A DNA stretch of 64,000 nt, taken from NCBI GenBank assembly GCA_027886185.1, contig WOAB01000056.1, forward strand, positions 14,694,001 through 14,758,000, written 5' to 3'. Source of the stretch: Rheum nobile (Eukaryota; Streptophyta; Magnoliopsida; Caryophyllales; Polygonaceae). The notes under the pieces are model-generated. The model saw nothing but the letters and a program-made list of their open reading frames with translations, made no database searches and was not told where the DNA came from. Shown here piece by piece: positions 45,023-55,673 of this stretch. Each line of letters opens with the position of its first letter. Position 1 is the stretch's first letter. The translations under genes and the position numbers were made by a program.

Positions 45023-46705
45023 GTGTTTGTTTGTGTGCATGTTACGTCGGTGTGGACCTGTCTTACGGTCCACACCAGTGCTATTGATTTTTTTTTTGAT
45101 ACATATATGGATTTCTGGGGAGAGACGCGCGATGACCCATACCCCTGCTCATTTTCTCCAGAGAGGGGATACTACCCCAACTCGGGTGCAGAAAGACCAG
45201 TCAGACCCTGCATAATCTGTCGTGAAACGCTGCACACCACTAACGATTGTCCAGGACTGCCCACATTCGCTGCAGTAGTAAATGCACGTCGAAGCGTAAA
45301 CTCGCAGGGACCGAGACATGAGCCGTATCCGAACACCTACAACTCAGGGTGGAGGGAGCACTATAATCCAGTTCCGTATGGAAATCAACCACAGTACTCG
45401 CCTGCACCCAATGCTGATGTACTCAGCACTCTGATTCAAAGTATGGCAACCATGGCCCAGAACGTGTCCTCAATGCATATATCCATGGCCCAGAACGTGT
45501 CCTCACTGCAAACAACCATGACTCAGAGTGTCCAACAACAACAAGAGGCGATTTCCAGTCTCCAAAGCCAAGTTAACCAACTGAGTCAAGCGTTGATTGA
45601 GTCGAAGTCCGCATAATCACGAATCCCTGCAGCAGAAAATGCTATGACGCTGAGGTGCGGGGCTGAGATTGAGACCAGAAAGGTCATGGAGAAGGAGGTC
45701 CGGGAGAGTATGGAGGTATCCCACGAAGAGAAAGTGAATCTGAGGGCAAACATTAGTGTTATAACCCTCCGAAGTGGAAAGCAATTGGTCGTTCCTCCTA
45801 GTGCTGAAAAGGAGAGCGAATATGAGATAGAGGAAATTGTCGACCGCCCCGCGTCACCTCTCACCGCGACCCGGCGGTACGTTGGATCTGAGGCCAGTAA
45901 AGAAGAATGCATGTCACCGCCTCGCGGCGACACTGACCGCGACCCGACGGTGAGCCTCAGTTATCCCTTCTCACACCCACCGCCCCGCGGCGATGACTAC
46001 CGCCCCGCGGTGAGACCACCGCGACCCTGCATCCAAAATCCCAGCTCCGTCGATGAGGTTTGGGTTGATACTTATGTTCGTCCGATACTTTCGGAAGAGG
46101 AGTAATTTTTGGGACTGGAGGATTTCAGCGACAATGAGGAGGAGTGCCGCGATCGCGGATATACTCCAGAGACAATCGTTCCTCTCGAAAATGTCCCAAC
46201 AGTCCCCGATCCTCTGGAGGCTGTCTATGATGAGTTTGTGCGTCTTAACTCCTTCCCGCTCGTCGCGCTGCAACCCGTCGCACCCTTCCTTGAGGCTTCC
46301 CGAGATACTCAAAGGCTAAAAAACAACGAGGATATCTATGAGGCCTTCAGTGACTGCATAAAAACCGCTCCCTTGGTCACACTGGTAGACAGCACCCCTC
46401 GTTGCAAGGAAATGTTAAAGGTGCTGGGCATGATCAAGAAGAAACCGAAGGGGAAGCATAAGAAGAATAACTTGATGCAGGTGGCGAATCTTTACATACT
46501 GGATACGGGGCAAGATAAGCATGCATGCCCTGAGATGTTGGGTAGGCCATTTCTGAAGATGGCAAGTGCGTTCATGGATATGCACAACGGTCCACCCACC
46601 ACGAAGTACAAGAGACTGGGGGCAATGATCAACATGGAGCACCCAACGAGGCACCCCCCTGATCCAGGCCCCAGGAGTTTGGTTGTTGTGAGCAACCCAA
46701 GTTGA
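45023..46705 (+). pseudogene. gag: Athila gag C-terminal part and protease-end remnant in one frame with two TAA stops
   Basis: A single frame runs from 45023 to 46705, interrupted only by TAA at 45614-45616 and 46103-46105. The first part has a CCHC knuckle (CIICRETLHTTNDC, Cys63 to Cys76), a Tyr/Pro/Asn-rich stretch (PYPNTYNSGWREHYNP), a duplicated 11-residue unit (MAQNVSSMHIS, MAQNVSSLQTT) and a Gln-rich helix. Then comes ISVITLRSGKQL, an Athila signature. The last part ends with MLGRPFLKMASAFMDMHNG, the segment after the protease fold, but the catalytic DxG of the protease is missing. The element therefore needs enzymes from relatives. Confidence 0.8.
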
Positions 46706-48122
46706 GAATGAGCAGGATGTCAAGCCATGACAATAACTAAGGCGCTATCCGGGAGGCAATCCGAGGTATGTTTTTCTTTCTTTGTTTTTGCATTTTCTTT
46801 AGTGTGTTTTTGCTTTGTTTTTGTTCTTGTTTTTTGTTTCCGACTAACCTGCAGGGAGGAGACCCATGCTTATTGAAGAAGGTGTTTCCCACACCAATGT
46901 AAGTCTCTTCCTTCCCTGCACTAAGTCACTCCCCGAAAAAACCTTAAACAGGGAGCAACAAAAACAAAAAAAATCGAAAAACAAAAAAATTCGAAAAAAA
47001 TTCGAAAAAAAAGAGTGGTACCGAAGGCCAGTTGTCCAGAGTTCCCCATGGAGAAGGTGCGCATCATGTTGTCAAGGAGGATACATTACCCTATACATTA
47101 TTTGGCAACGATGATGGCCCTACAATTGACAGCTGAGGAGGAGGAACATTAGAGCCCCCACCACGATTACATCTGGGCTCCACCATGTGTTCCTAGAAGG
47201 TCGTGCAACCCTACTATCATTGTTTTACCACTACTCACCAAAGTGGTTCCCTTTTGATTGCACAGTAGGAGAAGATTATAGAGTTGATGAAGACACCCGC
47301 CCAACACCAGAGACCTGGGCATTTATTGAGAAGACCGCCAGCGACACCTATAGTGTCCAAGCAGCTTGGCGACGTTTGTGAGTTATTTTTTGCTTCTCCC
47401 TGTGCTTTATTCTTTTGTCTTTCATTACATTGAGGACAATGCAATGTTTAGGCATGGGGGAGAGTTCTATATTTGCTACGTTGTTGAGGAGAAAATTTTA
47501 AAAATGAAAAAAGCCAAAAATTGAAAAAAGGCATACATTAGAAATCCTGGGATAGGTCAAAAATCCGAAAGGACGGCCTAGGTAATAAGCAGGTGGCTTG
47601 GACCAGCATTAGGCTGGGGTAATAATTGGTCAAGAGTGATGTGAGCATACTGTGAACCCATCTATTGAAAAATGAAATGAGTGGCTTGGTGAAAATCCGA
47701 AAGGACGCCTTGGCAAAATGAGTGAAAAGAAGAAGAGTGATTTTTAGGATTCCTCATTTTCCTGGCGTGGTGACATAAGAAGAGGAGATATAAGGAGGAT
47801 TCGGATAGGTCACTCTGGGAGGTATAAGAAGATAGATGAGAGATAGGATTAGATTTTTATTCACTCTATGGTGTTTGGGATAAGCTTGGGGGAAGTACTA
47901 TGCTTTCCTTTTGGCTTGATTGTGTGGGGTGTTGAGATTTATTGATTTGATGTTGTAGTCTATTGTGCTGGGCTTATTTTGTATGGCTGTCTGGAGTTTA
48001 TTGTTGGGTATGACTCTTGAAGATTGAGTTTTCTATGCTTCCTGAAACCTTGGGGATTGAATTGGAGGAGTAGGTTTACTTTAGCTTACTCGAGGACGAG
48101 CAAGGTTTAAGCATGAGGGATT
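46706..48122 (+). other. Non-coding 3' interior of the Athila-type element and its purine-rich tract
   Basis: AT-rich, with repeated AAAATCCGAAAGGACG (about 47559 and 47692) and GTGGCTTGG blocks. It closes with TTTAAGCATGAGGGATT just before the 3' LTR, the likely plus-strand primer. No RT, RNase H, integrase or env-like frame is present. Confidence 0.75.
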
Positions 48123-49533
48123 TGATCGGTGCTATTTTGTAGTGCATATCTGGGGGTTATTACCAGGTTTGAGGCGCCATTTGGATGGATTTAGAGCACA
48201 ATCGTGGATTATGGAGTTAGAGTGGAGAAGTGAAGAAATCATGAGATTTATAGAGGTTTGAAGTGTATTGAAGAGTAGAAGAACAATGTGCTGAATTCAA
48301 ATGGTTCGTTCTCTCTACTCAGATGTCCAAATGAAGTGATTCCAATTCGAGGAGTTAGATCTTGAAGTCTACTGCAAGTCCTCAAAATATGAACGCAATC
48401 CGAGTTGAGAATCAAAGGTTATGGCGCTTTTATGGAAGTATCACAGAAGCTGAAGAAGACACCGTCACCGCCGCCCCGCGGAGACACTGACCGCGACCCG
48501 GCGATGGATCTCAGAGAAGGAACTGACGCCCCGCGGTGGAACTCGCCGCCCCGTGGTGGACTTGTTAACGCCTCGCGGCCAACGAGACATTATTTCCTTA
48601 TTTTGCATTTTCGGATTTCCTTTTTATTATTTTATTTCCTTTACTATTTTCGTTAGGTTTAATTTATTTCCCTTTGCCTATTTAAAACCTTTTTCTAGGT
48701 CTTGAGTAGAGACACACGACACTAATTATCATCGTAGTTTTTCTCAATTAGGGTTTCATTTGCATCTCAATGGAGCACTAATTCCCCTTTGTTCTACTAG
48801 ACGTTTGAAGCAATACAGTTGATTTGGTTGTGAGATTTATATTCCTTGTTCTTATTCTTGTATGTGTTGGTTTAATTCTCTTGGTTATATTGAGTATTGA
48901 TTTATTGTTATTCTTCATAGCCTAGCCAACTAGGTTGAGTAATATTTATCAATTTCTAGGATTGCATATAGTGGAATACGAGTGCATATCTAGTAGCATA
49001 CATGATTAAACATATAGTGGAATACGAGTGTTTAATTGTGAGTGAGAATTATTTGCATGTTGAGTAGTAAGGTTTTCTTCTATTCGCATGTATTCTATAT
49101 TCTTGCATGCATTGCTATTGCTTTATTAGTGGTAAGGTTTTTTTCCATTGATACTGTAGTAAGTACTATCAACAACTTTCTGAATTGGTAGTTAATAACG
49201 ATCAGGGTGGGAACAACCCAATAGTAAAAGAACTTGGATTTATAAGATTTCAGTGATCGACTTATATCTCTGTATTGTGGATCTCGTTCTAGTGGAACTA
49301 CTTTTCCCAATCATATTCTCAAATCAACCAAAGCTGTTTACTTTACTGTGTTTGATAATCAAAACCCCCCTTGTTACTTTGCATGCTTATAAACACATAG
49401 ATTGATTACTTCCTCCATGTGGGTTCGACCATTGCTTGCTTGCTTGCTATACATCTGTTTAGTAGGTTTGTTAGGACTTTTACTTTGATTAGGCTATTCA
49501 ACGATATTTGCATTGCATATTTTAGCCATGTCA
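48123..49533 (+). repeat. 3' LTR of the Athila-type element
   Basis: Aligns with the 5' LTR over its full length, with scattered substitutions (for example GAGACGCC to GAGGCGCC early on) and a few small indels that cancel out. It ends GCCATGTCA. Confidence 0.92.
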
Positions 49534-50155
49534 TGGTTATAACTCCAGATTTTAGGGTTCTCATTTTGTGCCCCCGTGACTGGAGTTGAATAAGCGATAT
49601 CGACATCCTCCCCCGGCGGCGAGCAAGTTCAAACAACCCCAACCCCGCGACTGTAGAAGACGAACTCGGCGGCGACCTTGGCGGACTTCCCCGCGGCGAC
49701 CTCGGCGGACTTCCCCGGCGGTGAGAAAGTTCAAGCGATATCCGTATTTATCTGTTCATTCGCGGCGAACTCGGTGGACTTCCTCGAAGACAAACATCCC
49801 CGACACCGAAGAAGATGACCGGAGGCACCGGAGAAGAAGACCACCACAAGCTTGTGGGATTCCCAAATGAGCACGAGAGATGATATGTGAAATATGAGAG
49901 ATGAATGAATGAGGGGTATCGAGATGTAATGGGGTGGATTGATTTTTTGGTTTAAGTTCAGTCATTTAAAATAAAAAAAGTCAGGATTTCTAACTTAAAA
50001 TTTTTGAGTAAGTTCAGTCGTTTTAAGTCATTTTAAGTTTTTGGCGAACCGAACGGGGTTACATGCATTAATTAAGTCATCCTGACTTATTTTATGGGAA
50101 AAGTTCAGTTAAGTCACTTTAAGTCGACTTAAATGGTGAACTGAACGGACCCTTA

Positions 50156-50922
50156 ATCAACTGGAAAAATATACAAAAACATAATAAGGATAAAAAATAT
50201 AAATATGTCTATGTGTGTGGTATTCAAATAATCATCACTCCTCTTCAAGATTTTGGGAAAATGTACATTACATTAACTTTGTATGTGACACTAGGCACAA
50301 GCGATTTAGTGATCAAACCAATAGTGGGATCATATGCAACCTAAGTCAAGGACTAGTTTCATGGATATGTAGACCAAAATATTATGTTAGTCTCGAGGAT
50401 CAATTTGCATCAACATTTCTAGCTTTGAAATTGTTGACAGAAGGGGTTAACATGCATAGAGGAACTTGTCCTTTACAACTAAAGTGAAAGGTAGTATATA
50501 GACTAAAAAATACCACAAATCCTCCACTTAGGAGCCAAATGGTAGAGGCAGATATATACAAAGTTAGTGGACCTGGCCAAAAGGCTATGCCTGTTAAAGT
50601 AAAACCTGAACAAATTAGCTTGAAAACTATATGGGTCAATGCTTTTGAAAACTCTTCCATAGCTAAAAATGAAAAAGTACTAACCATTGATGAAGAAGGA
50701 AGAATTCATACAAACTCTTGTCCACCTTCAAATCTCCAAAGAAACATAAGCATCTCTAGAAGTCAAAGTTTTAAGGTCAATACTAATCCTCACAATCAAA
50801 TAACCCCTTCAGGCCCTCCTACAAGAATTCATAAAGAAGAGAATCATTATACGGTTGATGAATATATAGCTAGTTTGATGGCTGCTTTAACTAGAAAATT
50901 GGAAGTAAATAGCATGGGATGA
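50156..50922 (+). pseudogene. Movement-protein-like region of the pararetrovirus (right part) and following linker
   Basis: Resumes right after the insertion. In two frames it reads GIQIIITPLQDFGK and then DTRHKRFSDQ, GIICNLSQGLVSWI, CRPKYYVSLED, with the beta-rich order of 30K-superfamily movement proteins that widen plasmodesmata. After a TGA at about 50485 a linker frame (50539-50922) follows, rich in Pro, Ser and Asn. At least one shift lies near 50265. Position between the coat finger and protease supports the call. Confidence 0.6.
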
Positions 50923-51119
50923 ACACTAAGGGAACCATCTAGACATAGCATAGATCTAGGATCCACAACAAGTTCAAGCTCTAGCTCCAGCTCCTTATTC
51001 TCATCAACTTTTTCATCTTCACCACAAGGAGAAGCCTCTACATCTAAAAAGATGATAGGATTTAAAACTAGAACCATAAGTGAACCTGTTTATGAAGGAG
51101 ATAAAGAAACAAATATGTA

Positions 51120-51650
51120 AATAGAAGAGTATTTCAGGGTTACTAATCCAAACAACATCTACATCCCTATCACTACATGCATAGCAAGATTTAATCATTA
51201 TGAATTATGTGCATTCATAGATAGTGGTTGCTCTATATGCTTCGGAAATAAAGCTTTATTTCCTGAATTCATGTGGAAGCATGCATCCAAACCTATCCAA
51301 GTAAGGATAGCTGATAGTACTATTATGACTCATCCTGAAGTTATTTTAGACTTACCTATCATAATAGGGGAATATCTTTGTGTAATTCCTATTCTTTGGG
51401 CTACTGAGCAAACATCGCATGATATGATAATAGGAAATAACTTTCAAAGGTTATATTCTCCATGTACTCAAGACTTAGATAAAATGATGTTCACTATAAA
51501 TGGGAAATCTGTATGGGTCAAGAAGATGAAACAAGCTTATACACATAAAAAAATAGAGTTTATGCGCAGTAAGCGTGGTGAGGAACATATCATTATTCCT
51601 ACACATAGAGAATTTGCACTATCTATAAATGAGCTCACAACGAAGGAATA
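51120..51650 (+). pseudogene. Aspartic protease of the pararetrovirus
   Basis: Matures the viral polyprotein. The active site is in ELCAFIDSGCSICFGNKALF (Asp-Ser-Gly at about 51221), followed by ILDLPIIIGEYLCVIPILW and the second conserved HDMIIGNNF motif at about 51418. The frame is open to a stop at about 51650, where RT should continue, so the protease itself looks nearly intact but is cut off from RT by stops. Confidence 0.82.
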
Positions 51651-52544
51651 ATTAAACAACAAAAAGAGTTGTGTAAAGAATTATATTCAGAAGATCCTCT
51701 AAAATTTTGGGATAGAGATAAGTCATTTGCTAAAATAGAACTAATAGATTCTAAAAGTTTCATTAGAGTCAAGCAAATGGTTTATACCTATAAAGATCAA
51801 CAAGAATTTAAAGAGTAAATAGATGAGCTATTAAAGAAGGGATTAATTAGAGAAAGTCATAGTCCTCATTCTAGTCCTGCTTTCATGGTTAGAAACCATG
51901 CAGAATAAAAGAGAAATAAAGCTAGAATGGTTATGAATTATAAAAGGCTTAATGATAATACTGTTTTTGATGGATATTATATTCTGAATAAAACAGTATT
52001 GTTTAATAGAATACAGGGTGCCACCTAGATCTCAAAAATGGTCTATAAGAGTGGATATTGGCAAATTAAAATTGAAAAGGATAGTATTCCTTTAACAACT
52101 TTTAGTGCATCACAAGGCCATTACGAGTGGATAGTTATGCCATTTGGATTAAAGAATGCACCACAAATATTCCAGAGAAGGATGGATAAAATCTTTAAAA
52201 GCCTTAAGCATTGTTGTCTTGTTTACATTAATGATATTTTAATCTTTTTAAAAACCTTAGAACAACATAGGCATGATATAAAAGGGATAACTCTAGAATG
52301 CGTACAACATGGCATAATATTAAGACAAAAAAAATGCATTTATGCTGAACGAGAAATTGAGTTCCTAGGGCTAAAAATAAAAGCTGGAGAAATAGTATTA
52401 CAAGATCATATCTTGAACAAAGTTGAAAAATTTCCTGATAAGATAGAGGATAGAAAGCAACTAGAAAGATTTTTAGGATGTCTTACCTATGCATCTGATT
52501 TTATAAAAGACTTAGCTAATCTTAGAAAGCCTTTACAAGTTTAG
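51651..52544 (+). pseudogene. Reverse transcriptase of the pararetrovirus
   Basis: The N-terminal part (51651-52030) has several stops. From 52038 the frame is open: KSGYWQIKIEKDSIPLTTFS, HYEWIVMPFGLKNAPQIFQR and the catalytic motif, here YIND in CCLVYINDILIF. The second position of the YxDD motif is altered, so one catalytic Asp is Asn and the enzyme would be dead. The QGHYEW...FQRRMD pattern is closer to caulimovirids than to Ty3/gypsy. It ends at a TAG (52542-52544). Confidence 0.88.
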
Positions 52545-53222
52545 TTGAAAGAGGAAGTTTGGAATTGGACCAATCAAGACACTAAAGTAGTTCAAGAGCT
52601 TAAAAAACGATGTATGAATTTGCATGTGTTGACATTACCCAATGAAGAAGATGAACTTGTTCTTGAGACAGACGCTAGTAACTACCATTGGGGTGCTGTT
52701 TTGAAAATAAAGAAAGATAACAAGCTTTGCAAGTACAACAGTGGAAGCTTCAACAAAGTTGAGTGCAATTACACTGCTATGGAAAAAGAGATGCTTGTTA
52801 TCTTGAAAAGAATTAATAAATTTATAATCTTTCTCACTCCCAAACCTTTTACAGTTAGAACTGACAGTAAAAGAATATTGGGGTTTATTCAAAATAACCT
52901 TGACAATATGAAAGCGCAAGGGAGGCTCTTGCGTTGGCAATTGGCACTTAACCAGTATTCTTTTAATATCGAACATGTGCAAGGATCAAATAATTCATTG
53001 GCGGATAGTCTAACACGAGAACTTGCAAATAAAAATAATGTCCAATCAGTCAAAGGCCTCAACAAGCAAGAACAACTAAAAGAGTCAAGTTATTGGAAAA
53101 TTTTATCAAAGCTATGGATTCGAGGATATCCCAGAAGAAAAAATGAAGACGATGGTTCAATCTGCCTCTCGGAGGCAAAAAGAAAAGAGTTTGCTGACAG
53201 AAAGAAGTATCATCAGGAATGA
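52545..53222 (+). pseudogene. RNase H of the pararetrovirus
   Basis: In frame with RT across the single TAG. It has the acidic set LVLETDASNYHWGAVLKI, YTAMEKEMLVILKRI, FTVRTDSKRI and ADSLTREL, all expected for this domain, which removes viral RNA from hybrids. An extra Lys-rich tail runs to 53222. The domain itself is unbroken, the best preserved part of the virus. Confidence 0.88.
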
Positions 53223-53391
53223 GTGTCACCTCCCAGAAGGAATCTCTGAAAAAGGAGTCAACTATCTTTTATTGTGTTTTCTTTAAGCTTTTTACTTTTT
53301 CTTTTATCATGGCACTGTTTGCCTTATCAACTCTGTCGGGGCATAAGATTGTACAAGAGTCTTGAAGGGCATCCTATGCCCTCTCAAGCTC

Positions 53392-53400
53392 TATAAATAG
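53392..53400 (+). promoter_or_regulatory. Probable pararetroviral TATA box
   Basis: TATAAATAG follows RNase H by about 170 bases, with a CTCTCAAGCTC upstream block. Position and form match the single major promoter of caulimovirids, which starts the pregenomic RNA. A candidate AATAAA lies at 53999-54004. Activity is not known. Confidence 0.55.
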
Positions 53401-54275
53401 ACCCCTTGTAAGCACTAGAGGGCATCGAGAAAGAAAACTGAGTGAGACTAAAGTGCAAAAATCCAAGAAAAATCTAGGAAGAGAAACAAAGAATTTGGAT
53501 CTTGGAAGTGAAGTGGAGTTCCCTCACTCTAAGTTAGAAATCTTCTATGAATCTCTTTAAGTACTTGAGTGTTTAAGTGTTTGTATTTAGTGTGTTTTGT
53601 GTACCTGTAATCCTTTCCAGTTCAACAAAGGCTTGTTTTAGTAAGGGAAAGCTACTTAATCGAAAGTTATATCGTGAATAACCACTTTTCTTGATCATAA
53701 ATCCTCCATCCACTTAAACAGAGATGTTAAGTTAAAAACTACGATCTGAGGTAGGAAACGAAACATATATGTGTTGTGCTTGAGCTAAGGGAGTCCTGGT
53801 TGAGGATTAGCAACCCCTAGAAATTTGGAAGCTACAGGAACACCGGAGGTCCAGTGATACTTCGCTCAGGTAACGGTCAAACATTATTAATTTTAATTCC
53901 ATTAGTTTACGAAGCATGGTGGGCTTGTGACCACAGAAAACAGGTTATTGAAGATATAGTTAGTAGATTATGGTAGTTAGTACCATTAAAAATCATTAAA
54001 TAAAATCAGCTATTTTATTTTGAGTAATCTGTGCAACTTTAAAGATTTTATACCTTGATTTGTAATATAGCCTAAAAGTTGGGTCAATCTAAAAATTAGA
54101 GTGCCTATATTGAGAAATAGTTGTCAATAAAGCCTAAAGAGGGAAATATTTCTCTAAAAAACATATTGTGAGAATTAATTCCAAAAAAGTTATAATTAAA
54201 GATGCTAAGATTAGTTCAAGAGGCAACTTCTTGATATTATTTTCCACAACTACTCACAAAATTAGGGCTATTTAT
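53401..54275 (+). other. Leader-like non-coding sequence after the viral promoter
   Basis: No gene. It has short open frames and AT-rich stretches, as expected for the long leader before the primer site on the circular viral genome. It is cut off before any second primer site. Confidence 0.45.
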
Positions 54276-54711
54276 TAGGGGTGTTCATCGGGTTCGGTTT
54301 TTCGGTTTTTTTGACCGAGCCGACCGAACCCGAACCGATTATATTCGGTTCGGTTTTCGGTTCTTATAAAAATAATGTTCGGTTCGGGTTCGGTTCGGTC
54401 CAAAGTCGATTATTTTTAAAATAATTTAAAAACCTAGATTTCTAGATAAATTAGTCCAAACTTATTCGGTTCGGTCTAGTTCGGTTCGGTCCAAGTTCGG
54501 TTCGGTCTAATTCGGTTTTGTGCACTAAAACCTCTAAATCAGCATAATTTCAAAATATTCGGTTATTTCGGGCCAAAACCGAACCGAACCCGAACCGAAC
54601 CGAGTATGTTCGGTTCGGTTTTCGTTTCACAAAATTCCGAAGTTCGGTTTCGGTTTGGTTTTGTTCGGTTCGGTTTTGTTCGGTTCGGTTTTGGCCCGAT
54701 GAACAGCCCTA
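54276..54711. mobile_element. hAT-type MITE (TTCGGTTCGG-rich)
   Basis: 436 bp flanked by perfect 8-bp CTATTTAT at 54268-54275 and 54712-54719. Ends: TAGGGGTGTTCATCGGG and, inverted, TAGGGCTGTTCATCGGG. The body is made of TTCGGTTCGGTT and its complement CCGAACCGAA, so it can fold on itself. Confidence 0.92.
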
Positions 54712-54719
54712 CTATTTAT

Positions 54720-55460
54720 CACAATTTTTTGTAATTTCAAAGGAAATAATTGTGGGAAGTCAAGCTTACCGTTGGCTTGCTATAGAGTGGAAAGGCAATA
54801 GACTCAAGCTTGTAAAAGCCTTGAGAAGAGTGTCTTTTTCTTCCAACCCCCTGATTCCCACTTCCCACTTCCTCTACTTGCTATAAAAAAAAAACAAATT
54901 TCATTTCTCTATGTGTGCGTGAGTGTTTGATTAATAGAGGCGACGACTAGTTCTTCATGGCAAGCACGAGAAGAAGCGCTTATGGAGGTATGTGATGCTT
55001 GCGATGCACCCCATCTCTTGATAGGAGCAACACACACGATGAATTGATGCGCAACACCCAAGAACTTGAGTGTTGTGCAATGAGGCGAGCCGCATAGATG
55101 ACTGCCTAGTGCCTGGTCAAGCGGCTGGCCATGAGAAGCATACGCTCACAAGGTGCATGCAACTTCTAGGGAAGACTTCACTAGAAAGCAAGCGACAAGG
55201 AGACATGCCCATATGCGGCGCACGTAGATGCTAGGGAAACCCTTGTAACGAAGCAATGAGGATCCTTCACAACTAAGAAATGAGATTAGCTAAGGCACCA
55301 CACTGGTGTCATAGCAGGACGTGGACAACACATGACATGCGAGTATGAGGTGGAGAAACGCAAGCCCGCAACAAAAAAAGTATCGTCAACAAGTTGCTCA
55401 AAGCATGCCTCGAAGGTGTATGTGTGGCCCTTAGTGAACCCACTCCACGAAGTAATCCAA
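54720..55460. other. Sequence without a supported gene
   Basis: AT-rich then moderately mixed composition. No domain-bearing frame; the open frame starting at 55332 runs through the SINE below and is not a gene. Confidence 0.5.
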
Positions 55461-55673
55461 GTTTATAAGAGGGGCAACTTGTTTTTTTATTTACATGTGG
55501 TTCCGAGCCCCACTTCGTGGGACCCGACTATATCCACATGGGCGTTGTACCCCACCTGCCCACCATGTAAATGTGCAGTGGTCATCCTTTGGTTTCGAAC
55601 TGGCGACCTCAAGGCTTTGCCTTATGGCCTTTACCAGCTCAGCCATCAGAGGATGGTTTATAAGAGGAGCAAC
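55461..55673 (-). mobile_element. tRNA-derived SINE with 18-bp target duplication
   Basis: The SINE body is 55479-55655, on the minus strand. It is flanked by GTTTATAAGAGGRGCAAC at 55461-55478 and 55656-55673 (one mismatch). Its head has a Pol III box A (TGGCTGAGCTGGTAAAGGC) and box B (AGTTCGAAACC) at the normal spacing. The 3' end (left on this strand) is A-rich (AAATAAAAAAAC). Such elements are moved by LINE enzymes. Confidence 0.9.

Larger units (their letters stand above)
43569..49533 (+). mobile_element. Athila-type LTR retrotransposon, non-autonomous (no RT or integrase)
   Basis: The two LTRs are 1411 bp each. A tRNA-Asp primer site follows the 5' LTR, and a purine-rich stretch precedes the 3' LTR. 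The flanks TGGCT (43564-43568) and TGGTT (49534-49538) look like a 5-bp target duplication with one C-to-T change. The 3.1-kb interior encodes only a gag tail and protease-end remnant in one frame. The LTRs differ by only a few percent by eye, so insertion is fairly recent relative to its hosts. Confidence 0.88.
43303..50152. mobile_element. PIF/Harbinger-type element inserted in the pararetrovirus, itself split by an Athila-type element
   Basis: The ends GGGTCTGTTCGG and, inverted, GGGTCCGTTCAG are flanked by TTA at 43300-43302 and 50153-50155. Without the Athila insertion the element is about 885 bp (43303-43568 plus 49534-50152). Both arms carry inverted AAGTTGA/TTAAGT motifs. The right arm includes a GC-rich CGGCGGACTTCCCCGGCGG block (49610-49730) that looks like captured sequence. 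No transposase. Confidence 0.85.
41161..54275 (+). mobile_element. Endogenous pararetrovirus (Caulimoviridae), decayed and split by a nested insertion
   Basis: Order on the plus strand: tRNA-Met primer site, coat-protein-like region with a CCHC finger, movement-protein-like region, aspartic protease, RT, RNase H, then a TATA-box promoter and leader-like sequence. There is no integrase and there are no LTRs, which separates it from retrotransposons. The coat-before-movement order resembles cavemoviruses and solendoviruses. The copy has many stops and shifts and is cut by a 6.85-kb insertion (43303-50152). Both edges are approximate. Confidence 0.85.

Noticed and set aside
55560..55660. A genuine tRNA gene
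   Set aside because: Boxes A and B are present, but the flanking 18-bp duplication, A-rich end and lack of a full cloverleaf indicate a SINE head.
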